64,000 bases of DNA from Nitrospirota bacterium (GCA_003695915.1 RFGF01000042.1:1-64000), one strand, 5' to 3'; shown: positions 1 through 11,100, counted from the first letter of the stretch. The notes: generated by a model from the sequence alone, not told the origin. Made by a program: numbers and translations.

Positions 1-575
<575 letters not shown>

Positions 576-650
576 TTCGAGTTTATTTATTCACTCACGA
601 GGGCCGCCACTTCAACACACTTTTTTTTCACGTGGCTGTTTTCTATTCAA

Positions 651-662
651 TTGTCAAAGAAC
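651..662 (-). promoter_or_regulatory. boxA-like rRNA antitermination site
   Basis: On the minus strand this reads GTTCTTTGACAA, close to the boxA element (TGCTCTTTAACA in E. coli) of rRNA leaders. It lies about 75 bases upstream of the 16S 5' end, as expected for a leader antitermination signal bound by NusB/NusE. Confidence 0.55.
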
Positions 663-679
663 GCCATAAGCGAAATTGT

Positions 680-708
680 AAAATAATCAATCATCGAAGA
701 ATTGTCAA
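680..708 (-). promoter_or_regulatory. Probable rrn promoter
   Basis: The minus strand has TTGACA (703-708), a 17-base spacer, then TATTTT (680-685): a perfect -35 and a fair -10 for sigma-70. It sits directly upstream of the boxA-like leader site and about 105 bases from the mature 16S 5' end. It separates the rRNA operon from the rhomboid gene, which is read in the same direction. Confidence 0.6.
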
Positions 709-835
709 GAGTCCCTCTTTGACTATCTTCCATCGTTCGTTAAAGACTAGCACAAGCATACCAGGATTCATAATGTATGTTAGCGTGATTTTGATCTACG
801 CTTTGGTCAATCACAACGTTGCTTTGTTTGTAGCT

Positions 836-1555
836 TTAGTATTCCCACGTTCTATGGTGTCGTGGGGGCGGATTGAAAAATCGAACATGAGGGTGCTTGA
901 AGAGCCCGACCAATAGCATTCCGGCTATGAATCCGCCGATGTGAGCGAAGAATGCTACTCCTCCACCTTCATGTCCAAGGCTCATTCCTCCACTTAAAAG
1001 TTGCATGACAAACCATAATCCGAGCACGAGCCCAGCCGGGACATACATCAATCGAGTAAAAATACCTAACGGAATGAGAACCAAAACATGGGCCCTGGGA
1101 TATAAGAGTAAATACGCACCAAGAATTCCTGATATGGCCCCGCTAGCTCCTACCATTGGCACTTGGGATTCTGGATCAATAAGCGCATGACTTAAAGCAG
1201 CCAGAACTCCGCATACACAATAAAAAATAATAAATTTCACGTGACCCATAACATCTTCGATATTGTTGCCAAAAATCCAGAGATATAACATATTTCCAAT
1301 TAGGTGCATCCAGCCCCCATGGAGAAACATGCTCGATAGAAGAGTGGCCATTGGTGGCAATGCCACCATATCAGATGGAAGATCAGCATATCCAAATATT
1401 ACTGCCGGGATCGCTCCATATTGATAAATAAATCTTTCAGCCAAACTCGGAGGCAGTGAAACTTCATAGAGGAAGACCAACACGCAGGCAATAATTAACG
1501 CGACCGTGACAACAGGAGTCGTTTCGGTTGGATTATCATCATGCAAAGGAATCAT
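836..1555 (-). CDS. Rhomboid-family intramembrane serine protease
   Basis: 239 aa. Rhomboids cut transmembrane segments inside the membrane using a Ser-His dyad. The catalytic serine is in GASGA (S138) and the partner histidine in AHIGG (H205); the HGGWMHLIGN segment (79-88) is the conserved motif of the second helix region. About six hydrophobic helices are visible, as in the minimal bacterial rhomboid core. The C-terminus is short and basic/His-rich (PPPRHHR). The gene lies just upstream of the rRNA operon in the same direction but is separated from it by the rrn promoter. Substrate unknown. Confidence 0.92.
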   Translation of the reverse strand: MIPLHDDNPTETTPVVTVALIIACVLVFLYEVSLPPSLAERFIYQYGAIPAVIFGYADLPSDMVALPPMATLLSSMFLHGGWMHLIGNMLYLWIFGNNIEDVMGHVKFIIFYCVCGVLAALSHALIDPESQVPMVGASGAISGILGAYLLLYPRAHVLVLIPLGIFTRLMYVPAGLVLGLWFVMQLLSGGMSLGHEGGGVAFFAHIGGFIAGMLLVGLFKHPHVRFFNPPPRHHRTWEY

Positions 1556-1598
1556 AAGTGCTCGGGGCTATATAAACCATCGATGATCAGACCGCCTA

Positions 1599-2474
1599 TC
1601 ATGAAGTTGATCGGGAGAGAGAAGATAAGCGCAAATCGTGGAATGGATCAAGAATTGCACATTGCTGAGAGGTAAGCTGCACAGAGAAACCGGCCGCATG
1701 GGTATGTCCTCCACCACCGTATTTGGCAGCAATCGCCGCCACCGAAATCCCATTCGCCCGCGATCGTAAGCTAAAATATCGTCGCTTGTCTCGTTGATGC
1801 CAGATCACCCCAAACGCTGACATCTGCGCAAACCGTTCACCGATTTGGCTCGTCAAAATGGGGCTGTAGACTGATGGCACCCGTTCTCCTTCAAATTCTA
1901 CCCAAATAGCTTCCTCAACGATTTTATCCACAAGCATGTTTTCGTAACGCAAAATTGCTCGCCCTTCAACCTCCAGGATCTCGCGTTTCAAGTTATCCCA
2001 GACCTGAAAATCGTTCGGGTACGAAGCAAGTGCTGCATTGATTTCTCGACTTGCCGGAAGCCGCCACCGCCAAAGATCCTTATCTTCGATATACTGAATC
2101 AACCACGGCACTGGGGTACCATGAGCCCATTCCCAGGCCAAGGTTGCCCCACTTTTCTCCAGATCGAATACCGCGTAAGGAAGATCAGAAAGCGTCGCCT
2201 GCGCCGTCACATGATGATCCAAAATAGTCAAACTTGCCGACTGCTTGGCCAATCGTTCAATGATCTCCCGTGGATAACTAAAATCCACAATGACGACGTG
2301 CTCACGATCAAGCCCTGGCGGGGGAGGATCGCCGTGCTTGACAGGGATAAATCTGGCCTCTGGAAATCGCTTCCATAAGGCCCATGCAGCCCCAAATCCA
2401 TCCGCGCAATCAGCATGATACAACACAACCGTTGGCGCGTGTCCGTGTGCGTCCCATTTTTGAAGATCTGGCAT
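1599..2474 (-). CDS. DHH-family phosphoesterase
   Basis: 291 aa, DHH/DHHA1 superfamily. The N-terminus has YHADCADGFGAAW (19-31), then IVDFSYP, then the signature DHH (86-88) that binds catalytic metal. The C-terminus carries GGGGHTHAAGF (about 253-263), the DHHA1 substrate-binding loop. Relatives hydrolyse short oligoribonucleotides (NrnA/NrnB), pAp or cyclic-dinucleotide products. The overall form, with YHADCADGFGAAW and no linked RecJ domains, fits an oligoribonuclease-like protein, but the substrate cannot be read from the sequence. It starts 153 bases to the left of the LOG-family gene, which is on the same strand. Confidence 0.88.
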   Translation of the reverse strand: MPDLQKWDAHGHAPTVVLYHADCADGFGAAWALWKRFPEARFIPVKHGDPPPPGLDREHVVIVDFSYPREIIERLAKQSASLTILDHHVTAQATLSDLPYAVFDLEKSGATLAWEWAHGTPVPWLIQYIEDKDLWRWRLPASREINAALASYPNDFQVWDNLKREILEVEGRAILRYENMLVDKIVEEAIWVEFEGERVPSVYSPILTSQIGERFAQMSAFGVIWHQRDKRRYFSLRSRANGISVAAIAAKYGGGGHTHAAGFSVQLTSQQCAILDPFHDLRLSSLSRSTS

Positions 2475-2627
2475 CGGGTTGAATCCTTTACAAGAAAGCC
2501 CGCTATGATAAAACTTTTTTAATCTGATGAAACATTTATCTTACGCCTCTAGCTCTCCTTCTACAGAGGACCTATTAGAAGACAGATACCGACATGCTTC
2601 CTGTGTTTCGCATTCTTCTGATGAAAG

Positions 2628-3728
2628 TCAACGATCAGGGCGAACATTGATCCAATCGATCAATTGGCGAAGGCGTCCCGCATCTTTCCGATTGTAGCGA
2701 AACACTAAGCGAGGAAGGCGAGCAAGATCCGGCTCATCGCGTTCTTCGGCTAATGCCGAACTTGACTCAAACTGTCCTTCGGTCAACAGATCACGAAACT
2801 CTCGATTCACACAAGCCAGCTCATCCGGCGTCAAGGGCTGACGCAACCGCATGACCAAAAGAGGCCCAACATATCTAATCGAATGATACCGTCGATAAAA
2901 GGTTTCAATTTCTTGAACGGCCGAATACTCATCGTGTACGATTTTAAACAAAGCAAAATCGCTTGTGCTGATCAAGCCTCGGGATAATAATTGATCGGCG
3001 AGAAATTCCGACCATCGCTCCCAATAATCACAGCCCGGTGCTGCAAGACACACGACAGGCGCCGGGTTTGTTTTTCCTGTTTGTATCAACGTCAAGACCT
3101 CGAAGCCTTCATCAAGGGTCCCAAACCCGCCGGGGAACAAACCCGTGGCATGGGATTCTTTCACGAATAACAGCTTGCGAGAAAAGAAATATTTCAGGTT
3201 CACTAGTTTTTTATCTTCTGCAATCAGTGCATTCGGCGCCTGTTCAAAAGGCAGCATAATATTTATCCCGAAACTCTGCTCTTTTCCCGCCCCCTCATGA
3301 GCAGCCCACATAATCCCCGGTCCCGCACCCGTGATCACCATGAACCCTCGTGCGCTGAGCAACCGCCCAAATCGATATGCCAGTTGAAAATTCGGGTCAT
3401 CAGGTGATATACGCGCGGAACCATAAATGCTCACCTTGGGAACATGATGATACGGACGAAACATTTTGAAGGCATATCGTAATTCTTTGATTGCCCGATG
3501 AAGAATTTTGACATCAAGGAGATCGACATTCGGATCGGACAATTTCACTACGGATCGCAACATTTCCTGCAGTAATGTGGTCTTGAGATCGCGAGCAGGT
3601 GCCGTGAGCAGCTGCTCAATTTCCTTAAGAAGCCGTTGACCGTTTTCGAGTTCGCCTCCCGGCCTCGCTGAAGAAAGCGGGGCGGTCGCGTTCGAGAGAT
3701 GCTTATCCATCGTCCCTCGCACAATCAT
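2628..3728 (-). CDS. LOG-family (TIGR00730-like) Rossmann-fold protein
   Basis: 366 aa. The central domain has SIYGSAR (about 100-106), GAGPGIMWAAHEGA (134-147) and PGGFGTLDE (199-207), the hallmark of LOG/lysine-decarboxylase-like proteins, several of which are cytokinin riboside 5'-monophosphate or nucleotide 5'-monophosphate phosphoribohydrolases. It is longer than the usual ~200 aa because of an N-terminal helical extension (about 1-95) and a C-terminal extension (about 290-366). A second start (Met7) is possible. Biological role in bacteria is often nucleotide salvage; here it is inferred only from the family. Confidence 0.85.
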   Translation of the reverse strand: MIVRGTMDKHLSNATAPLSSARPGGELENGQRLLKEIEQLLTAPARDLKTTLLQEMLRSVVKLSDPNVDLLDVKILHRAIKELRYAFKMFRPYHHVPKVSIYGSARISPDDPNFQLAYRFGRLLSARGFMVITGAGPGIMWAAHEGAGKEQSFGINIMLPFEQAPNALIAEDKKLVNLKYFFSRKLLFVKESHATGLFPGGFGTLDEGFEVLTLIQTGKTNPAPVVCLAAPGCDYWERWSEFLADQLLSRGLISTSDFALFKIVHDEYSAVQEIETFYRRYHSIRYVGPLLVMRLRQPLTPDELACVNREFRDLLTEGQFESSSALAEERDEPDLARLPRLVFRYNRKDAGRLRQLIDWINVRPDR

Positions 3729-3912
3729 TAGGATTGTATTGTCGTCGCGGTTGTTCTGCTATACTCAGGGCCAACGTGCTCATAAAGCTATTAAGACGTG
3801 CTACCTCACACGGTAGCACAAGCAGTGATCGTCAACAATGCTCTGTGTTTTTCGGCAGCCAAAATTGGCAACTCAAGCATTCCCACCCGATGTATAACAA
3901 CTCGACCTCAGC

Positions 3913-5058
3913 ATGAATTTTTGGCAACACCTCGAACAACCAATCATTGGTCTCGCACCCATGGACGGTGTGACCGATGCCGTTTTTCGCCATATAGTCG
4001 CTCGCTATGGCGGCCCCGACGTCATCTTCACGGAATTCACCAATGTGAACGAGTTGTGCCAGGGACAGAATCGAGCGCTCCAAACGCTCTACTATTCCGA
4101 GATCGAACGACCCGTCGTTGCACAGTTATACGGCAAAGAACCCGAGTGGTTCTATCGTGCTGCGCACATTGTATGCGCACTCGGATTTGATGGACTCGAC
4201 ATCAATATGGGGTGTCCCTCGAAAAATGTCGCGGCATCGGGGAGCGGAGCTGCGCTCATCCGCACACCCGAGCGTGCATTAGCCATCGTGGAGGCGGTAA
4301 AACAAGGGGTCCACGATTGGGCGGCAGGACAATCGCTTACCGACGTAGGGATAAAACCGGCACTGATTCAAGCCATTCACCACTTCAATGCCCAACGCGG
4401 GGACACTGGCTTTGAGCGGCGTCGCATGCCCATCCCCGTTTCCATTAAAACACGATTAGGCTACGACACCGATATCATCGAGGAATGGAGCGCGTGCTTG
4501 ATACAAGGTCGCCCTGAGACCATTACGATTCATGGGAGGACCTTGACGCAAATGTACAAGGGACAGGCCAATTGGGAATCGATCGCACGAGCTGCAGCCC
4601 TAATCCGCAAGCAAGGGATTCTGGTGTTGGGGAATGGCGACATTCAGTCCTTAACAGACGCCTATGATCGCATTCGCCAGACTGGTGTGCATGGCATATT
4701 GATTGGTCGAGCCGCTCTGGGAAACCCCTGGCTCTTTCAAAGTACAAGAGCATTTCGCCATGCGTATCGATCTCGCAGACGAGACGGTCTTGTTCGGCCA
4801 GCTATCATGATGGAGGATCGATGCCACCTTATGCTCACACATGCTCGCTTGTTCGAACGAGTCAATGGGCAAGAAGCATTTCCTAGAATGCGCAAACACT
4901 TAGGATGGTATTGTGCGAATTTCCCTCATGCAGCAGCGATGCGCGCACATATGGTCAAAACCAAGACCAGTGATGAGGTGGCTGCCATTCTTGAAGCCTA
5001 CCGACGAAGCCGACATGATGTTCCCAGCTCTCCTCCATCAAGCCTTATCAGGATCTAA
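3913..5058 (+). CDS. dus: tRNA-dihydrouridine synthase
   Basis: 381 aa. A flavoenzyme that reduces uridines in tRNA to dihydrouridine. It has the FMN-barrel start GLAPMDGVTDAVFR (13-26), the active-site segment INMGCPSKNV with the proton-donor Cys101, IKTRLGY and the GNGDI and GRAALGNPW phosphate-binding segments. The length is somewhat longer than the usual 320-350 aa, with an insert around residues 135-155. The subfamily (DusA, B or C) is not assigned. The next gene, maf, starts 8 bases after the stop, so the two are probably co-transcribed. Confidence 0.93.
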   Translation: MNFWQHLEQPIIGLAPMDGVTDAVFRHIVARYGGPDVIFTEFTNVNELCQGQNRALQTLYYSEIERPVVAQLYGKEPEWFYRAAHIVCALGFDGLDINMGCPSKNVAASGSGAALIRTPERALAIVEAVKQGVHDWAAGQSLTDVGIKPALIQAIHHFNAQRGDTGFERRRMPIPVSIKTRLGYDTDIIEEWSACLIQGRPETITIHGRTLTQMYKGQANWESIARAAALIRKQGILVLGNGDIQSLTDAYDRIRQTGVHGILIGRAALGNPWLFQSTRAFRHAYRSRRRDGLVRPAIMMEDRCHLMLTHARLFERVNGQEAFPRMRKHLGWYCANFPHAAAMRAHMVKTKTSDEVAAILEAYRRSRHDVPSSPPSSLIRI

Positions 5059-5066
5059 CATCGGAC

Positions 5067-5693
5067 ATGCGTATCATTTTGGCGTCAACATCCCCCCAGC
5101 GAAAGGCGCTGTTGGCCTTGCTGCATTTGCCCTTCGACATTGTCGAGCCGATATGGGAGGAACCTACAAATCGGCGTGGCTCTCCACGAGCACTCTGCGC
5201 ACATCATGCCGTTCAAAAAGCACGATCCATTGCCGCCAGATTTCCCCATGCCTTGGTAATCAGCGGAGACACGGTCATAGAATTGGATGGGCTCCCCTTG
5301 GGAAAACCCCACGATATCGACGAAGCTCGAGAGATGTTGCGGCAACTGAACCATCGCGCGCACCAAGTCCATACGGCAGTGGCGCTGGTGCACAAGGTGC
5401 GACAGATCGACGTTTCGTTTATTGAGACGGCTACAGTGTGGATGAAGCCTCTTACCAACGACGACATCGCCACATACGTAGCGACCGGAGAAAGTTTGGG
5501 GAGGGCTGGCAGCTATTGCATCCAGGGAGAAGGCGCCAAACTCATCTCCCGTCTCGCAGGCGATTATACAACCGTGGTGGGATTTCCGCTCTGGAAACTG
5601 GTGGACTACCTCGAAGACCTCGGACTCGAACCGCCTATCAATCTTCCTGCCCTCTATCACGACCGTCCTTATCCCAATTGGGATCGATTTTGA
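5067..5693 (+). CDS. maf: Maf-family nucleoside triphosphate pyrophosphatase
   Basis: 208 aa. Maf proteins hydrolyse dTTP/UTP or modified nucleotides to monophosphates. The N-terminal IILASTSPQRKALL is the family signature and SGDTVIELDG carries the metal-binding acid; GRAGSYCIQGEGA is the conserved region before the C-terminal helix (VGFPLWKL). Length is typical. It follows dus with 8 bases between them. Confidence 0.93.
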   Translation: MRIILASTSPQRKALLALLHLPFDIVEPIWEEPTNRRGSPRALCAHHAVQKARSIAARFPHALVISGDTVIELDGLPLGKPHDIDEAREMLRQLNHRAHQVHTAVALVHKVRQIDVSFIETATVWMKPLTNDDIATYVATGESLGRAGSYCIQGEGAKLISRLAGDYTTVVGFPLWKLVDYLEDLGLEPPINLPALYHDRPYPNWDRF

Positions 5694-5786
5694 GTGTGCC
5701 TCTCGACGAAAAGACAGGTGTTTCGTCAACCAGCGACGAGAATTCCTCTCACAAAAAGGGGTTGTCGTCGGACATCCGTCGTGCTT

Positions 5787-5815
5787 GCGAAAGCAGGCAT
5801 CCCAAAATTAGGAAC
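5787..5815. terminator. Hairpin with GNRA-type loop between convergent genes
   Basis: TGCTT-GCGA-AAGCA forms a short stem with a GCGA loop between maf (plus) and the PCP_red gene (minus). On the minus strand it is followed at some distance by CCCCTTTTTG. It resembles the small REP-type palindromes scattered in bacterial genomes, but I see only one copy here. It could serve as a weak bidirectional terminator. Confidence 0.3.
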
Positions 5816-5885
5816 CATTGGCTTTCCGAGCAGAGGGTATAAAAGCAAAATTTCTGCTAGACGTGGAAGGAGTTTGCGGCAGGTG

Positions 5886-6638
5886 CTACATAAACTTCAT
5901 GAATTTTTCTTTAGCTTCATCCATCAGCTCAGCCGTGATGGACGTCGCCCCCCGTTCCTTGGCGAGCCGTTCGATTTCTTTCCTGGCCATAGGGCGAATG
6001 AAATCAGGGATATTCTCCAACCGTTTTTCGGCTTCCGATGTCCAAGCAATGCCATCCGATGCGTTTTTCGAATCATCCATCACCTGAAGCGTGATTTTGG
6101 TAAATCCGTGTTTCCGCGCATAAGCCTCGACACTGCTTCGGACCATGGGCTGGACAAAGGCAGGCAGACGATCCAAGCGTTCCTTCGCATCAGGTGTCCA
6201 GGTCAAGGATTCCTGGTCCGGCGTGCTTTCCCCGGTTCCCGATGACGTCAACCCCATCTGCGCCACCATGGCTGAAAATGGACATCCCCCAGATTCATTA
6301 GACTGAGTAGTCGCACCAGGGGCCGACGAGACAGTCGAATCTGCGGATTGCCCAGCCTGAATCTTTTCATTGAGATAAGCGGCCATTGGATTGCTTCCTG
6401 CTCCGACCTCTTCTTTGAGTCCGCTACGAGTCATTTCCAGAGGCGCCGCCGGTGCCGAACGTCCACCCAACTGTACACCCAGCGAACTCACCATCTGGGT
6501 TTCGCCAGGATTGGTCACCATGGAAAACTTGGCGTGACACGATGGGCATACAAAAAAGACGCCAAGAGAACCCTCCGCTGGCTTTTCCACTTTCTCAAAC
6601 GTCATATATGTTTCACAGTTCATACATATAAATTTCAT
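5886..6638 (-). CDS. Zinc-ribbon protein with two PCP_red domains
   Basis: 250 aa. The N-terminus is a zinc ribbon with Cys5/Cys8 and Cys31/Cys34 (CMNC and CPSC). After a low-complexity linker (about 60-140) come two copies of the ~45-residue PCP_red domain (roughly 147-190 and 197-250). Each has the pattern A.(E/K)RL..(L/I)P.F(V/I)(R/Q)PM.R...E..A...G. This domain is otherwise known from the C-terminus of the light-independent protochlorophyllide reductase subunit. No photosynthesis genes are nearby, so that role is unlikely. It lies just downstream of an Mrp-type Fe-S carrier on the same strand, which suggests a redox or Fe-S linked job (inference). Confidence 0.8.
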   Translation of the reverse strand: MKFICMNCETYMTFEKVEKPAEGSLGVFFVCPSCHAKFSMVTNPGETQMVSSLGVQLGGRSAPAAPLEMTRSGLKEEVGAGSNPMAAYLNEKIQAGQSADSTVSSAPGATTQSNESGGCPFSAMVAQMGLTSSGTGESTPDQESLTWTPDAKERLDRLPAFVQPMVRSSVEAYARKHGFTKITLQVMDDSKNASDGIAWTSEAEKRLENIPDFIRPMARKEIERLAKERGATSITAELMDEAKEKFMKFM

Positions 6639-6712
6639 GGTTGCTCCCCTTTCGCACTCACCTGAAATCTACTCATAATAGAGGTTCTTAAACCGGCATC
6701 TTGACTGGAAGT

Positions 6713-7633
6713 CTACAGCTTTTCCGCAAGCACTTTCTTATATGCCAGCAACATCTGGATTTTCTCTGCAATCTCTTGGAATCGCTGAACAGTCGGGTAC
6801 TGGTCGTCCAATAATGGCTGCCCTTTATCGAATGTGCGCGCGAACACCCGATCGAAGGGAATGCGTCCTAACAAAGGGATGCCCAACGCCTCGCACATCG
6901 CTTCCGTATCACCTTCGAACAATTCATGCTCAGCGCCACACGAAGGACATCGGTATTGGCTCATATTTTCTACAACACCCAAGACCTTGATCCCCAATTC
7001 CCTGACATACGCAATGGATTTTTGGACGACATTGGAAGCGACTTCTGACGGCGTTGTCACCACAACTGCTCCAGCTAAATCTGGGATAAATCCAGCAAGA
7101 AGCGGGGGTTTATCGGCTGCCGCGCCCGGCGGCAGATCCGCCAGCAGATAATCCAATTCTCCCCAAACAATATCCGATAAAAATTCCCGAATTACATTCA
7201 TTTCTGTAAGCCCAAGCCATACTGGGCTTAAGTCCATCGGCCCTTTCCATCTCACGGGCGATTCCGGATTTAACAAAAAATCCATTGAGGCAACTTTAAC
7301 GCCGTACGGACCAACGGGGGGAACAGCACCTTCCTCACTTTCACCAAGCGGCTGGCCTCGCATCCCCAACATCTGCGGAACACAGGGGCCATTGAGATCC
7401 ACATCCAGCAGACCTACACGCTGCCCGCGCCGAGCCAACGCCAAAGCGAGGTTTACCGTGGTCATGCTTTTGCCCACCCCACCCTTGCCGCTCATCACGA
7501 CGAGCTTGTAGCGGATGCCGGCCATCCGGGCATGCACCACCCGAGTTTGCTCGGTGATCTGCTCGACCACCTTGGCGTCGTCTGTATATTGGAGTTTGCG
7601 CAAAATCGATTTCAAATCGGGTTCAGGTGCCAT
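6713..7633 (-). CDS. mrp: Mrp/NBP35-family P-loop ATPase (Fe-S carrier)
   Basis: 306 aa. The deviant Walker A motif GKGGVGKS (49-56) and following LLDVDLNGPCVPQMLG identify the Mrp/ApbC family, which binds and transfers iron-sulfur clusters. Further signatures are DLPPGAA and the CPSCG pair in VENMSQYRCPSCGAE that binds the cluster at the dimer interface. It is probably co-transcribed with the PCP_red protein gene about 75 bases downstream. Confidence 0.93.
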   Translation of the reverse strand: MAPEPDLKSILRKLQYTDDAKVVEQITEQTRVVHARMAGIRYKLVVMSGKGGVGKSMTTVNLALALARRGQRVGLLDVDLNGPCVPQMLGMRGQPLGESEEGAVPPVGPYGVKVASMDFLLNPESPVRWKGPMDLSPVWLGLTEMNVIREFLSDIVWGELDYLLADLPPGAAADKPPLLAGFIPDLAGAVVVTTPSEVASNVVQKSIAYVRELGIKVLGVVENMSQYRCPSCGAEHELFEGDTEAMCEALGIPLLGRIPFDRVFARTFDKGQPLLDDQYPTVQRFQEIAEKIQMLLAYKKVLAEKL

Positions 7634-8114
7634 AGCGATAATACTTGTTTATTCTTTGTTATTTCTCGACAATCAGGCTATTCGGGCTCGACGATATCAC
7701 ACCATTCTTCAGAGGGTCAAACAAAGTGAGCCAATGCCCGCATTCATGGAAACCCGTTTCCCTCTCACTTTCCATCCCGGAATTTCCTCATTATGCCAAT
7801 AAGCTCGGAACATCGTTAATGCACTCGATGGTTTCTCTAAATGCAATCTTTTATCCTATTATTTTATCCAAAGCGATACTTCCTTGTATCGCTATTGATA
7901 CAAATATCAAAGCCTTACCCTCAAACGATACATCTGTATTTCCCTAACCTGTCGCTTCCTACCAACCATTGATCCATATCTAAGCGAAATTAAAGAAGAT
8001 TCAGAATAATGTTTCAATTGTCCTAATCGTCCAAGCAATCGGAACAACTATTGCGGACTCACCACAGATAAACAGAACGGCATAAAATGACCGCCACCAT
8101 TTAGGCAGGCAATC
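7634..8114. other. Intergenic region with GATAC-type inverted repeats
   Basis: About 480 bases between the divergent mrp and tpsA1 genes, AT-rich, without a convincing gene. It contains two close palindromes: GCGATAC-TTCCTT-GTATCGC (7873-7892) and TGATA-CAAA-TATCA (7896-7909), with a further GATAC at 7927-7931. These may be operators for one of the divergent transcripts. I see no clear sigma-54 site. Confidence 0.4.
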
Positions 8115-11100
8115 ATGCATAGATATCATTCTTCCACGATAGGACGACTAGTGCGTTCCTATATCTTTCTATTTCTATCATTGGCGGAGGCTTTCCTCCG
8201 CCGCTCACTCGCAAGTAATCCTCGATGGCACTCTTGGCGGATCGCCTGGACAAGTAGTTGGCCCTGGAATGATTCCTGGTGGAAAGTTGTTATCCAATGG
8301 TGCCACCAAAACCGATCATCTCATCGTGCAGGATCTCGGAACCACCGTCGGGAACAATCTTTTTCACAACTTCCGCACATTCGATATCGAAGCCGGGAAA
8401 AGCGCGACGTTTACCGGACCAGACTCCATCGCCAACATCATCGGTCGTATCACGGGAGGCTCGGCTTCCACAATCAATGGCCTCCTGGCTTCAACCATAG
8501 ACAATGCCAACGTATTTCTCATGAATCCAAACGGCGTCATCTTCGGTCCCCAGGCAACAATCGATATCAAAGGAGCGTTTTACACAACAACCGCCAATGT
8601 CATCAACCTAGGAGATAACGGCATATTCCACGCAGACACTACCATGACAAACGTCTTGACGACGGCGCCTCCGGAAGCCTTTGGTTTTTTAGGCCCGAAT
8701 GCACCAACGCTTGATCCCAAAAGCACTGCAGCCATCGAGATCCAAAACTTGAACATAAAGGGAAGCGACCTCACGGTCGTCGGGCGAGACGGACTCGTTA
8801 AGGAAACCCTAGTGCCTAGCGTCAAAGTGGCGATGGCTCTCAAGACCGAAGGCGGAATCCTGACGATGGCGAGCGTGGCTTCTCACGGCAATGCTACGTT
8901 GGGCTCAATTAATATCGAGGATTTTCCCGCTCAAGGTCACATCACGATCAATAGCGGCGGGACAATCGATACTCGCCAGGTTAAACCATCTGGCATTTTA
9001 AACGGTGGAGATATCATGGTTCAGGGCGGTGTGTTCGTCATGGAATCAGGCTCCGCGATCGATACCGGAGCTACGGAACTCGCGGCTTTTGGTGGCGGTC
9101 CACCTCCTCCACCGGGAAGTCCCCCGTCTCCCCGCGTAGCAGCTCGCCACCGCCCACGGGCGTTCTTAGCCCACCTCCTCCGCCTGGCGCCGGACTCCCG
9201 CCGCCACCACCCTCAACTGCGGGATCACCTTCTCCTGGTCTCAGTTTGCCACCGTCTCCCGGTTCCGGATCGCCCGCTCCATCAGCAGGGGGAGCCGCTG
9301 CTGAAACCCGAGCGGGGAATGTCATCATCGTAGCGGCTGAATCAGTTTCGATGGATAGTGCATTGATCGATACGAAATTAATCAGAGCTAACGGCCAGGC
9401 GGGATCGGTCACCATCACCGCACCGACCATCGACATGTTCGATACGAAAATTAGGACCCAGGCTTTTGGAGGCGAGAAAGGCGATTCCGGTCCAGTAATG
9501 TTCATCGCCACCGGGCCGGAGACCATCTCACTCGTGGATTCGGAGATCGTGACCAGCGCAGAAAACGGAGCCCTCAATGCCGGCGACATCACAATGACGG
9601 GCCCGTCAGTGAACGTAGCAAACACGCAAATCAGAGCCGAAGCACAGGAAAGCAGTGGCGGAGTAGCGGGGACGATCATCTTTAACGTCGAAACGGTCAC
9701 ATTCACTGATCAATCTTTCGTTCTCTCCCGAAACGTAACTCGCACTGGAGGTCAAGCTAGCGCTATTCGTATTCAGGGGTTGATGGGGCCCAGCTCGGAA
9801 GCCCATGTGGTCGTATTGGACAAGCAATCGCGATTGCAAGTCAGTAATGAGGATGCCAGTGTCGGGCCAGTGGCGGCACAATCGACATCCATAGCCATAT
9901 TGTGACACTCACAAACGGCGGTGCAGTGGACGCGAGAGCGACCAGCGGAGAAGGTGGGATCATCACCGTCACAGCTTCCGAAGCTCTCAACATTTTAGGG
10001 CAGTTGAGTCAAATCACTGCTGCAAGGAAGCGAGGTAGGGGCTCTGGAACGAGGGGTGCTTCTATCGAACTCAACACCATACAGTTTACCTTAACCGGTG
10101 GCGATCTCGTCGATGCTCAGAATAATCGAACCTTCCTTGGTGGAACCGTGACCATCCAAGGGCCTGAAGGCTCGGGGACCGAAGCCGAATCCATCATGAT
10201 CACTGGCCAAGATGGATTCGGGAACCCGAGCAAAATTTCCACCGCGACCAATAGCCAAGGGCCAGGTGGGAACATCATGTTGCATGCGCAACAGATCGCT
10301 GTGGGCAATGGCGCATCGATAACCGCCTCCAGCGCTTCTCAGGAGATGCGAGCAGGGTCAGGCGGAGACATCGTGCTCGCCAGTTCAGGCTTCATCTTTA
10401 TCGATGAAGCAACCATTACCAGCGCCGCTCAAGAAGGGACCGGCGGCAATGTGACGTTTACGGCGCAGGGAGGCATTGTCCTCGCCAACACCGCAACGGT
10501 CACCACAAAAGCGGAAGGTCTAGGAAATGCCGGGGACATTCATTTCAAGACCGCGGGTTCGATCAAGTTCGCCGACAGCCTCGTCTCCACCTTAGCCACA
10601 CGAGCTGACGGTGGCAACATCAAATTGACCGCCGTCAATACCATCCGCATGATCAACAGCATGCTCACTAGCTCAGTGAGCGGTGGAGAAACGACGTGGG
10701 CGGCAACATCAGCCTCGATCCGCAATTCATCATTCTGCAAAACAGCCGGATTCTGGCGAACGCCTTCGAAGGGCAGGGCGGGAACATTTCCTTGATCGGC
10801 GATGTGATCTTCGTCGATCCCTTGAGCACGTTGGATGCGTCCTCGGCGTTGGGTGTGAGCGGGTCGGTGGATATTCAAGCCCCGATTCAAAACTTGAGCG
10901 GGACGATCGCGCCACTTCCTCAAAGCCCCATAACTGTAGCAGCGCTGTATGGCTCACGATGTGCGGCGCAAAAAAACGGGAAGTTCAGCAGTTTTTCAGC
11001 TATTCATAGTAACGGAATTCCCCAGATTCCAGGTGGGTGGCTGCCCAGCCCGCTCCCCAAAAGGTTGACACACCAAGATCTTGGAAACTCTCGATCAACC

